From Domibacillus sp. PGB-M46 (GTDB lineage Bacteria; Bacillota; Bacilli; Bacillales; Domibacillaceae), in NCBI RefSeq assembly GCF_022668875.1, contig NZ_JAKGCR010000026.1:1-59334 (forward strand): a DNA stretch of 59,334 nt, written 5' to 3'. The notes under the pieces were generated by a model that saw only the letters and a program-made list of their open reading frames with translations, searched no databases and had not been told where the DNA came from. Both the position numbers and the translations under genes were made by a program. Shown here piece after piece: positions 44,959 to 53,189 of this stretch (position 1 is its first letter; each line of letters opens with the position of its first letter).

Positions 44959-45201
44959 TTACGGCGTGTCCGCGTTGCCGAGAGGAAATACAGGAGACTG
45001 ATCATATAGGTGTTCAGGAGAACGATTGTCTTTCTCTTTAAAAGAACCGGAAGTTTCATCCTGGTTGATCCACCGATCAAGAGATGACGGAGTCAGACCA
45101 CATTTATCAATAATGGCTCGTTTCGTTTTTCCATTCTGGTATAGCTGCACCATTTGCTTTTTGAACTCGGGCGTGAATGTGCGGCGTTCTCGCTTTGTCC
45201 T
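44959..45201 (-). pseudogene. IS3-type transposase orfA, truncated
   Basis: The frame reads TKRERRTFTPEFKKQMVQLY, then QNGKTKRAIIDKCGLTPSSL, DRWINQDETSGSFKEKDNRS and PEHL, after which similarity stops. This is the helix-turn-helix orfA part of IS3-family transposases (IS150-like). At the expected start codon there is AGG (45199-45201), so the start seems mutated; the C-terminal leucine-zipper region and the orfB integrase core are absent. Confidence 0.8.
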
Positions 45202-45260
45202 AGTTGGAGCTCCTCATCTGTTTTAGGACAAGTGTACGTGACCTTAATTTTTCTGTCCAG

Positions 45261-45598
45261 ATAAGTGTGGAGGCTCCAGCATGCTCTCACGGAGGAACGT
45301 ATTGCCTTCTGGGAGATCCAAATGATGGGCATTATGTACGGAAAATCTCCTTCTCTTTTATGATATATAATTTTTTAACAATTCGGCGCTAGAGCTCTTT
45401 TTTCTAAAAACTGCCCAATCAGAAGAAGGAATATTAGAGCAGCTGTATGACACCCTGGAAGCAATTAGATACAACATAAAAAAATAAGGTATAAACATGT
45501 ATTATTTTATAGTATTTTTTGTCCTTTTTTATTATTGTATTAGTAGTCCTTTTAAACAGACTTATTATAGGAATTACTGAAAAATTGAGGTTATTACG
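45261..45598. other. Intergenic with an unassigned open remnant
   Basis: A plus-strand open frame at 45371-45487 without a start codon ends SEEGILEQLYDTLEAIRYNI then KK. It could be the tail of a lost gene; no family is assigned. The promoter of the KinB-like gene must lie here. Confidence 0.35.
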
Positions 45599-46873
45599 TT
45601 GAACATTCTTTTCGAAAACTCTGATACCTACTTGCTAAATGTTTTTTTAGCTTATTTTTGTTTCTCTATTTATTTTAAGTTTCTTGAAAGAGAAACCAGC
45701 AAGTTTACAAGCACGCTTGTCATTACGTTTGTTTGCGGGGTTTTTACTATTTTTTGTATGAGCTTTCCTATTACCATTTTCAAAGGAAATCTTATAGATT
45801 TTAGGCAAGTTCCTTTAGTTGTAGGAGCATTATACGGAGGACGTAAAGTTGCCTTAATTTTGACAGGGATTTTGTTAGGTTACCGCTTGTACTTAGGGGT
45901 GCCTAATTTTCATATAGCCTTCCTCCTTTATTCTTCTATATGTGTTTTATTGTTTCTCGTCATTCCTTTTTTTAGAAAGGTTGATTGCCTAAAAAGAAAG
46001 CTGTTAATTGCTGCGGGCACTTCCGTAGTTAGTGCATTAATTACATCAATAGCGGTTCCGCTTTTATCCCCAGCAGTTTTTACCTTAGATTATCTTTTAT
46101 TCATCGTGATTGTTGTCATACTTCAAACTACCGGGGTCTTATTCTTCGTATTGGCTAATGAAAAAGCAAAGAAGAATAAAATCCTTTCTAATGAGATAAA
46201 AAAACTTGAAAAGCTAAAAACCGTTAGCACAATTGCTGCTAGCATTTCTCATGAGGTCCGTAACCCTTTAACTATTACTAAAGGATTTCTTCAACTGTTA
46301 CGTGAACCCAACCTCTCAGATAAAGACAAGACATTTTATATAAATACAGCCTTGGAGGCATTAGAAAAAGCTGAGGCTACGATCACGGATTATCTTACGT
46401 TTGCAAAACCTTCATTAGAAAATATAGAGATATTAGACCTTCACGAACAATTAATAAGCCTTAAAAATTTTATTGAGCCTTATGCTGCTATGAATAATGT
46501 AGTAATAGAAATGAAGTTAGAAGAAGATGTTTATATTTCTGGTGAAAAAGAAAAGGTTCATCAGTGCCTGATAAATATCTTAAAAAACGGAATTGAAGCA
46601 ATGCCCCAGGGCGGAAAACTAAAAATTAGTTTAAACCGCCTTGGTAATGAGGCTACGGTCACTATATCAGATACAGGAGTCGGAATGAATAAGGAGCAAC
46701 TTGAGCGTTTGGGAACCCCCTTTTTTACAACTAAAGATATAGGCACTGGACTGGGAACAATGGTTGTATATAGCGTTGTAAAATCTATGGGCGGTAATAT
46801 AACTATTGATAGCAAACCAGGTAAGGGCACACGCTTCTCCGTTGTTCTTCCAGTGGCTCCAAAGTCGATTTAG
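45599..46873 (+). CDS. KinB-like sensor histidine kinase 1
   Basis: A 424-residue membrane histidine kinase. The first ~190 residues hold 5-6 helices of the 5TM-5TMR_LYT type with IDFRQVPLVVGALYGGRK (66-83). Then come a short coiled linker, the phospho-acceptor box SISHEVRNPL with His218, and a HATPase_c domain with LINILKNGIEAMP (N), DTGVGM (G1), FFTTK and GTGLGTMVV (G2). This is the layout and length of B. subtilis KinB, which feeds the Spo0A phosphorelay. No response regulator is adjacent, as for orphan sporulation kinases. TTG start with GAGG before it. Paralog at 53190. Confidence 0.9.
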   Translation: MNILFENSDTYLLNVFLAYFCFSIYFKFLERETSKFTSTLVITFVCGVFTIFCMSFPITIFKGNLIDFRQVPLVVGALYGGRKVALILTGILLGYRLYLGVPNFHIAFLLYSSICVLLFLVIPFFRKVDCLKRKLLIAAGTSVVSALITSIAVPLLSPAVFTLDYLLFIVIVVILQTTGVLFFVLANEKAKKNKILSNEIKKLEKLKTVSTIAASISHEVRNPLTITKGFLQLLREPNLSDKDKTFYINTALEALEKAEATITDYLTFAKPSLENIEILDLHEQLISLKNFIEPYAAMNNVVIEMKLEEDVYISGEKEKVHQCLINILKNGIEAMPQGGKLKISLNRLGNEATVTISDTGVGMNKEQLERLGTPFFTTKDIGTGLGTMVVYSVVKSMGGNITIDSKPGKGTRFSVVLPVAPKSI

Positions 46874-46961
46874 CCGACCTGCCCATGATCTAAAGCATAA
46901 TTATGACAAAGATGGCTGGGCTTGCAAAAGATAAGTCACAAATAAAAAGTAATTAATAAAG

Positions 46962-47003
46962 AAAAGCCGTATCAGTCATTACACATTACACTGATATGGC
47001 TTT
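46962..47003. terminator. Bidirectional terminator
   Basis: The arms AAAAGCCGTATCAGT and ACTGATATGGCTTTT (one G-T pair) between the convergent kinase and lipase-type genes. Confidence 0.82.
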
Positions 47004-47026
47004 TACTTATAACTGTGGCGATTAAA

Positions 47027-47962
47027 TTAGAAATGGTTATTAATCCAATTTATAATATCCCTCTGTACTTCATCCTTATTAATTTCATTCAATAATTCAT
47101 GACGTGAATCTTCATATAACTTATAACTTACATCTTTAATGCCAACCTGCTTAAATGACTCAAAAGCTTCTAGTACTCCTTTTCCATTTTTCCCTCCTAC
47201 AGGATCCTTAGTTCCGGATATCAGGAAAATCGGAAGATCTAAAGGAACGGAACGCATATTTTTTTTATTATGTACTGTCTCAAGACCACTAAGGAAGTCA
47301 AAGAAGAAACCCGTGGAAAAGATCCCTCCGCACATAGGATCCTCAATATATTTGTCCACTTGCCTCTCATCCCTGCTCAACCAATCAAATTCTGTTCTAT
47401 TTGGCCGGAACGCTTTATTGAAACTCCCAAATGTAAGCTTGTTTAGCAACGGGCTAGGTGTCTTGCTTCCATTCTTCTTCTTTTCCCTAGAGGCAATCAT
47501 GATTCCGATTTTCCCCATTATTCCCGGGTTTCCTCCCGTTCCGCACAAAACTACGCCTGAAAGCTTGTTTCCGAACAACTGAATATATCGCCTCGATAAA
47601 AAAGACCCCATACTATGGCCAAACAAAAAGATAGGGACACCCGGATGCTCGTTTTCCATAATAGTGGTCAAGGTACGCATATCCTGAAAGACTTTTTCAA
47701 ACCCACGCTCATCAGAAAAATATCCATAACTATTTGCCATTTTTGCCGTTTCACCATGACCACGATGATCATTCCCATACACAAAGATATTTTGAGCAGC
47801 CAGCTCCTTTGCAAAGGAATCGTACCGCATAATATGTTCCGCCATACCATGAGCTATCTGAACAAGGGCTTTCGGCTTTTATTGTTCTTCTTTTATCCAT
47901 TTACTTGCGAACAAATCCATCCCATCGTTGGATAGAAACGTAAACGCTGATTGCTTTACCAA
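47027..47962 (-). pseudogene. Lysophospholipase-type hydrolase interrupted by a stop codon
   Basis: An alpha/beta hydrolase like Bacillus lysophospholipase/monoacylglycerol lipase. From a TTG at 47962 (GGGGGGAG before it) the frame reads FLSNDGMDLFASKWIKEEQ, then TAA at 47879-47881, then in the same frame KPKALVQIAHGMAEHIMRYD, DHRGHG, the nucleophile motif LFGHSMGSF, ISGTKDPVGG and DSRHELLNE. Apart from that one stop the gene seems full length (about 311 codons) with all catalytic residues. Restarting at the ATG at 47845 would lose the first strands and the HG oxyanion turn. Either a recent nonsense mutation or a base-call error. Confidence 0.8.
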
Positions 47963-48375
47963 TGTGAACTCCCCCCTTACTTTTACCTTTTACGGTTTTA
48001 TAAATCGCTTCTAACTGTAGGTGACCTTTATTTTTGTACGATAAAGAAGAATGCGCAAAAAAAAGATTCGATTAAAACAATCCAACATTATAGGTTTATT
48101 CTATGTAAATCTCCTAGTTTCCTACACAATCCTAAACTTGTGTTTTAAATACTATCCCTTTTTGGGCAATTTTTTCATTTACGACGATTCTGCTTAATGA
48201 AAATTTATCTACAACATAATAGTGGTAAGGATTTGCTTATGAGGTTTGTCATCTCCTAAGACGTTCGGGTGATCAAACTGAGTTGCCCTTCCCTCTTGTC
48301 CAGCCGCAGGAATGGCAGGCTAAGACATTCACCCTTCACTTCTGTATATAACACCACGACAAGGCTCTCTGAAAA
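47963..48375. other. Intergenic, nothing assigned
   Basis: I see no gene, riboswitch or terminator here. The stretch separates the lipase-type gene from the Ig-like relic. Confidence 0.45.
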
Positions 48376-48383
48376 ATAAAAAA

Positions 48384-48410
48384 GCAGCAATACTACTAAA
48401 GTATCACTGC
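48384..48410 (-). terminator. Terminator after Ig-like relic
   Basis: An outer GCAG/CTGC and an inner ATACT/AGTAT pair are separated by a CA mismatch; on the minus strand TTTTTTA follows. It lies 10 bases past the stop. Confidence 0.65.
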
Positions 48411-48420
48411 CCTCTAATCA

Positions 48421-49145
48421 TTATTTTTTAGAATTATTGTGCTTCACCACGATATTTTGAGAAGTAGTGACTGAGTTTCCTGCACTGTCTACAGCTTTGT
48501 AAGTAACGGAGTCAACACGCTGACCATTACCGCTTTTTTCAGCCCTTACTAAGAAGTCTGTATCAGGTTTACCAAATTCTGCGCCTTGTACATCTTGGGT
48601 AGTATTCCCGTCACCTTTCCCATTATCCGATTGGTTACTTACTATTGATATTAATTCGTATGAAGCAACGCCAGATAAGTGATCGTCTGCTTTTACAATA
48701 GCACTTATAAGAACCAACTGATGATTTCTATCTGTGACAACTGATTGATCAAGAGAAACATTTAAAGTCGGTGCTGTTTTATCAATTTTCACTTCAATTG
48801 ATTTAGGATTTTCAGCGTTGCCTGCATTATCTATACTTCTGTATTGAACTTTATTAATTCCTTCTTCACTGATAGCAATGGCGTTAGGATATGTCGACCA
48901 TTCACCTTCGTTTATTTTGTATTATATGGTTGCAAGACCAGATAGATCATCTGTAGATCCAGGTGTTAGTTTTATATCAGTGTTATACCATCCATCTTTT
49001 ACCGGGCCAATCGTTGTTATAGGAGCTGTTTTGTCTAAGTTAACCTCAAAATTTTATACGACTCTACGTTACCTGCGCTATCAATACTTCTATACTTGTC
49101 CAATGCTATAGTATTTGAAAGGCTGTGATGCCATTCTTCTTATAT
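48421..49145 (-). pseudogene. Cell-surface protein with Ig-like repeats, truncated and broken
   Basis: C-terminal part of a surface protein with tandem bacterial Ig-like (OmpL47-type) repeats. Each has the pattern DKTAPT, WYNTDIKLT or QLVLISAIVKA, SGLA or SGVASYEL, and YRSIDNAGNAE or YKAVDSAGNSV. Reading from the 3' end the frame is intact from EEGINKVQYRS to the stop. Upstream there is an in-frame TAA (GLATI, stop, YKINEGEW) and then a frameshift near NVESYK. The gene breaks off about 49145, just before the integrase. There is no start and no signal peptide. Confidence 0.75.
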
Positions 49146-49176
49146 AGCTAGCGTCTGTCCACACGAAAAGGAGAAT

Positions 49177-50330
49177 ATGACAATGAAATCAACAAAATCG
49201 AAAAAAGAGCCGGAAGTTTCGTTCTACACAGATAAAAAGGGTAAAAAGAAATGGCGGTTCTGTTATCGGGATTATGATTCGCTTGGAAATCGAAAAGAAA
49301 AGTCTGGCCAGGGCTTCACTTCCGAGAATGCGGCTATCCGAGCATTACTGCAGGTTAAGACGGAGATTGTTAATGGTAACGTCAAAAAGTGGAAGTTGAT
49401 CAATTAACTGTAGCCGAGTGGATGGATCAGTGGTATGAAACCCGCAAAAACGAGTGGAAAATTTCATCTCAGATTCAGCGAGAGTATATTATCAGGCTTC
49501 ACATAAAGCCGCTTCTCGGCAAATATCGTCTGCAAAAGTTCGATAAAGCCACATACAAACGTGACTTTATTAACAAGCTGTCAAAATCACATGAGCCTAA
49601 AACAGTCCAGTTGTTTCACGGAATCTTTAAGATAGCAGTAAATGCAGCAGTAGATAATGAGATCATCCCGCGCACCCGCTTTTCTAACATCACGATTCCG
49701 GATATAAAAAAAGCCTAGGTATAACTTTTTAACAGCTGATGAATTAAAAATATTTATTGCTGAAGCCAAACAGTTAGATAGCCAGACAAATTATACAATG
49801 ATTCTTTTACTCGCTTATACCGGACTTCGACTAGGTGAATCGCTAGGGTTAACGTGGTATGATATTGACTTTGAGAAAAAGACGTTAACTGTCAATAAGA
49901 CACGGGATAGATACGGAACAAGAACACCCAAAACAAAGCGGAGTTATCGAACAATCCTGGTGGATGATTTTTTATTGCAGCATTTAGCTGCGTATCGGAC
50001 CTGGTGTATGAAAACAAAATTCCGATACGGATTACATTTAAAAAACGATGATTTTATTTTTATCTCACCCATTAGTAGAAAGCCTGTTTCAGACCATACG
50101 TTGCAGTACTGCTTTCGCTCTCTTTGCAAGAAAACGGGGTTAAAACAGGTTTCACCGCACGGTTTACGCCTCACACTGCGACTATTTTAATTAGTCAGCG
50201 AATTCCTGTTAAGACTATCCGCCGATCGTCTAGGCAACACGCACAAATGGTTTTGAACATTTGCGGGCATTCAGTCAAAGAACTGGAAGAAGAATCCGTA
50301 CAAGCTTTTGGAAGTCTGATGAATATGTAA
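49177..50330 (+). pseudogene. Tyrosine integrase with several frameshifts
   Basis: A phage/ICE-type site-specific recombinase spread over three frames. Arm-binding domain KGKKKWRFCYRDYDSLGNRK; core-binding domain LTVAEWMDQWYETRKNEWKI; catalytic domain YTMILLLAYTGLRLGESLGL, then VSPHGLR. Breaks lie near 49390, 49717 and 50172, and a local out-of-frame run (IRRSSRQHAQM) sits near 50216-50252, probably two opposite indels. The position expected to hold the catalytic Tyr (IYGHS in relatives as I remember them) reads ICGHS here. Clearly inactive. No other phage or ICE genes remain beside it. Confidence 0.88.
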
Positions 50331-50738
50331 ATAGGGGAATTTTTGGGGGAGCTTTTAAAAAAGGCTCCCTCTATCCCTTTATTTAAAGGCATTTAAATGC
50401 TTACGCCTTGTTATAACTTACAGCGCAGGAATGGATAAATAAAGGGAAGTACGCTTCACTGCAATCTATTTTTGCGCCAAACCGTATACTCCTGTCATGC
50501 TGGAAAACTAGCCTTGCAACACATTTTTGGCTGCCAGGGTAAATGGACAAAATACCGGGAATAGTAATAGAGAATACAACAAAGAAACGTACTAATTGCA
50601 GTGTAAAAAGTTAATGCTTACTGAAAACAGCTAAGAGTGTTGTTTCAAGGTCTCCCTGACTCAAAGCAGAGGGTTTATTTATTTCACATTGAGATGCAGC
50701 AGAAGTTCCTGTTAGTCAGTACGAAAGGAGTACGATAC
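50331..50738. other. Intergenic, nothing assigned
   Basis: No gene found. Any attachment site of the integrase could lie here or near 49145-49176, but no repeat pair was recognised by eye. Confidence 0.4.
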
Positions 50739-50834
50739 ATGGATCTCACCAGCTTCTATGATTTTCTATCTTTTTCAGTCCCTTTTTACGTTCTTCTGTT
50801 TTATGCGATTTACAACCGTTCTGAAAAAAAGTGA
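50739..50834 (+). CDS. Tiny single-helix membrane peptide
   Basis: A 31-residue ORF, MDLTSFYDFLSFSVPFYVLL then FYAIYNRSEKK: one hydrophobic helix and a basic tail. GAAAGGAG stands 7-8 bases before ATG 50739 and a terminator 70 bases beyond the stop. Similar tiny membrane peptides in Bacillus include sporulation and stress peptides, but I recognise no family. The longer frame from 50637 has no ribosome site. Confidence 0.5.
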   Translation: MDLTSFYDFLSFSVPFYVLLFYAIYNRSEKK

Positions 50835-50905
50835 CTTGATAACCAATAACCATTTTTAAGCAGGCAGCTTCTATATGATTGTTCTTACATGAGGTAAAGG
50901 AATAA

Positions 50906-50943
50906 GAGGATGATCCATATTAGTCGAACCAATATGGACCATC
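50906..50943 (+). terminator. Terminator
   Basis: The arms AGGATGATCCATATT and AATATGGACCATCCT with one mismatch, followed by TTATTAATT. Confidence 0.6.
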
Positions 50944-51042
50944 CTTTATTAATTATAGGACTTTGTGTAAGAATGTCATAAAAGAAAATGACCAACATAG
51001 AATCAATATTGTTCAAAATTCACTTTCTAAGGAGCGGGTAGA

Positions 51043-51393
51043 ATGAGCGTATTATCCACATCCTCAATAAGAGCAGCAGTAGACCAGTGCATTGAAGCAT
51101 GTTTAAAATGTGCTAGAGCTTGCGAAGAGTGTACAACTAACTGCTTAAAAGAATTGGATATTCAAACAAGAACCAAATGTATCCAAACCTTACAAGATTG
51201 CGCTCAAGTTTGTTTACAGGCGGCATCTGTTGCAGGCCGCAACAGCCCATTTTCTCAACAATACTGCCAGCTTTGCGCTGATATTTGTGAAGCATGCGCA
51301 GAAGAATGCGCAGCGTTCAAAGATACCTACTGCCAGGAATGCGCTCAAATTTGCCGTGAATGCGCAAAAGCTTGCAAAAATATAGCTTCCTAA
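51043..51393 (+). CDS. yhjQ: Cys-rich four-helix-bundle copper storage-like protein (YhjQ)
   Basis: A 116-residue protein with 19 Cys, mostly in CxxC-like spacings on helices (CIEACLKCARACEECTTNC, then CQLCADICEACAEECAAF and CAQICRECAKACK). This is the DUF326/YhjQ family, related to cytosolic copper storage proteins (Csp3-type) whose Cys line the core of a four-helix bundle and bind many Cu(I). There is no signal peptide. AAGGAGCGGG precedes the ATG. No copper regulator lies next to it. Single gene, terminator at 51534. Confidence 0.88.
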   Translation: MSVLSTSSIRAAVDQCIEACLKCARACEECTTNCLKELDIQTRTKCIQTLQDCAQVCLQAASVAGRNSPFSQQYCQLCADICEACAEECAAFKDTYCQECAQICRECAKACKNIAS

Positions 51394-51533
51394 CGACTAA
51401 AAATCTTTTTTTGAGGGAATGTTTCATAATGACGGGAAAAAGTGTGCCTTAACTATCAATAAGCTTACTTGTATGTCAAATAAATAGGCAGAAGCTGTAA
51501 TGGCCAGTTTAGTTTCTCTATAAAATAATCATG

Positions 51534-51567
51534 AAGTGATCTTTCATTTAGTGAAAGATCACTTTTT
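51534..51567. terminator. Terminator after yhjQ
   Basis: The perfect arms AAGTGATCTTTC and GAAAGATCACTT with TTTTTC on the right. Confidence 0.82.
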
Positions 51568-51628
51568 CTATTTCTATGTCTTTATACATGAATCAGCCCC
51601 TGACAACGTATGTAAATTCAAACAGCAA

Positions 51629-51672
51629 GGACTGTCCTGAAAATCAATAAAAATTGGCTTTTTGGACAGCCC
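51629..51672. repeat. 44-base imperfect palindrome, IS-end-like
   Basis: The ends GGACTGTCC and GGACAGCCC pair (one G-T) and an inner CAAT/ATTG adds a stem. The end sequence reading GGGCTGTCC with an A-run resembles terminal repeats of some IS elements, so this may be a fused pair of IS ends or a MITE relic. A terminator for a lost gene is the alternative. Confidence 0.4.
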
Positions 51673-51802
51673 TTCTTTCATAAAACACATTAACCTTTAT
51701 GCTGCGCTCAATTTATAGATTTAGACTCACATGTATGTGTGCATATTAAAGCCTATATATCTTTCCAAAATTTCTGGGCGATTCATGTTTTGGCTGTGTG
51801 TT

Positions 51803-52000
51803 TTAATCGTTACCCTTGCGTTTGATTTCATTCAACGATGGTTTAACGGGTTCCAGCTCTTTTATATCAGCCGATATGAACCGGTCACTTGGCTCGTCTT
51901 TTTTCGGCTCTAAATAGTTCTCCTGCGGATCTGCATTAGGGTTACGTACTTCTTCATTCGTCTCAATCGATTCAGTTAAAGACTTATCTTTGTTTGCCAT
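51803..52000 (-). CDS. Small hydrophilic hypothetical protein
   Basis: A 65-residue, highly charged protein (MANKDKSLTESIETNEEVRN, then PNADPQENYLEPKKDEPSDR), rich in Glu, Lys, Asn and Pro and probably unstructured. No family recognised. AAGGAGC stands 9 bases before the ATG. The composition is like small acid-soluble or stress-related Bacillus proteins, but no motif supports a role. Confidence 0.6.
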   Translation of the reverse strand: MANKDKSLTESIETNEEVRNPNADPQENYLEPKKDEPSDRFISADIKELEPVKPSLNEIKRKGND

Positions 52001-52333
52001 TATCTTTTAGCTCCTTCCACACATCAAACTAGCTCCATACCATTGCATTTTTATCCTAAACTGTCGAAGATGTAATACTTCATCAACACAACTGCTGCTA
52101 AATTGAACACACATGTAGCTTTACCAACGTGGGCTGTATTCATGCTCACTGGATAAATCACGAAGAATGCTGCTGTACTTCTTTTTCGTTTTTTAAATTT
52201 CTATTGAAAACACGAGCCTCTTTTACCACCTGAGCCCTTCTGTACTTCCTGAAATGAACAAACTGCATTATCTCGGTTTTGGCTTGGCATAGCGAGCCGG
52301 CTTTTCACTTAAAGAAACAGCCGGCTCCGCACT
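52001..52333. other. Intergenic with GC-rich hairpin
   Basis: A hairpin at 52294-52327 (arms GAGCCGGCT and AGCCGGCTC) follows the next gene on the minus strand at seven bases but has no T-run. Nothing else was seen. Confidence 0.45.
52294..52327 (-). terminator. Stem-loop at gene end, weak T-run
   Basis: Perfect 9-base GC-rich arms with a 16-base loop, but the bases after it on the minus strand are GCTATGCC. It may stabilise the mRNA end rather than terminate. Confidence 0.4.
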
Positions 52334-52702
52334 TTATTTTTGATAAATCATTTGCAAAACGTTGAAATAACGGTCGTAATGACGCTCTCTTAAAAGCGCT
52401 AAATACGTCAGTGCCTCGTCAAACGTAACGTGCCAATTTAATTTGTAACGATCATAAAACGTCAGCGGATCAAGATGCACAGCATCTATAAATAATTCCA
52501 ACGGTTCTTTTCCGGATAGTCTTACTACTGCCGATTCCGTCCAGTTTTTTAATGATTCACTCCGTCTCTCATCCACGAGTGTATTCAGAACGAGCCATTC
52601 AAGTCCATTAATACCCGCCTTCAACTTGTCCTCTATAATTTCATTTTCAGCCTTGTAAGCTGCTTCAGACCGATTTACGTACTCTCGAAAGCTTTCAATC
52701 AT
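52334..52702 (-). CDS. Conserved-looking hypothetical protein
   Basis: A 122-residue soluble, mainly helical protein (MIESFREYVNRSEAAYKAEN, then LEWLVLNTLVDERRSESLKN and a C-terminal YLALLRERHYDRYFNVLQMI). It has many Arg, Glu and Tyr, no signal peptide and no membrane helix. No family recognised. TAGGAGGAG precedes the ATG, a strong ribosome site. Nothing nearby suggests a role. Confidence 0.65.
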   Translation of the reverse strand: MIESFREYVNRSEAAYKAENEIIEDKLKAGINGLEWLVLNTLVDERRSESLKNWTESAVVRLSGKEPLELFIDAVHLDPLTFYDRYKLNWHVTFDEALTYLALLRERHYDRYFNVLQMIYQK

Positions 52703-53189
52703 TTTATCTCCTCCTACACTCGAATTTCATTTGTTACATTGCAGCCGCATAACATTAGACCCGTCACGTAACCAGCGATAAGGCGATTCGTTGATCAACC
52801 ACTCTCATGTACTCAAAACACTGGACAATGTCTGGGTTCACACGGACTTATCCGCTATAAAAGAGATACGGTACCCGCTTTTCCTTCATGAGCGGACCAA
52901 TTATTTCTCTTTACCTTTACCAACGTAACCTGCATTTGTAAACACCCGCATACTATTCAAAAAGAGAGCAATTAATCCGTTTTGCTATTTTTCCTTCAGA
53001 GAGGCTTCACTAACCGATGCCGCTTTTGTCGTAATTTGACGCACAAAAAATGTAGGGATATCACTTACTTTGTAGGATAATAAAAAAAGAAAGGTTCATA
53101 GATTATTGCATGTCCTAACGGTCTGATTAAGCAGTTATTTTCCATTGTATACATAAATTGATGAGCAACAGTAGGAAGGAGTAAAAGAA
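52703..53189. other. Intergenic, nothing assigned
   Basis: No gene found between the divergent hypothetical gene and the second kinase. The kinase promoter must lie here. Confidence 0.45.

Larger units (their letters stand above)
44763..45260 (-). mobile_element. IS3-family relic with internal deletion
   Basis: A ~500-base segment holds the N-terminal part of an IS3-type orfA and is bordered by a 9-base inverted repeat: CTGGACAGA at 44763 and TCTGTCCAG at 45252-45260. The distance from the right repeat to the orfA beginning (about 50-60 bases) is what IS3 elements show. orfB and the second half of orfA are gone. The inverted repeat is short, so the exact ends are uncertain. Confidence 0.5.
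51394..51802. other. Intergenic with terminator and one inverted repeat
   Basis: It holds the terminator at 51534 and the 44-base repeat at 51629; otherwise empty. Confidence 0.5.

Noticed and set aside
49177-50330. Programmed frameshifting in the integrase
   Set aside because: Three separate breaks, an out-of-frame run and the Cys at the Tyr position fit decay better than regulated frameshifting; no slippery site with a downstream structure was seen.
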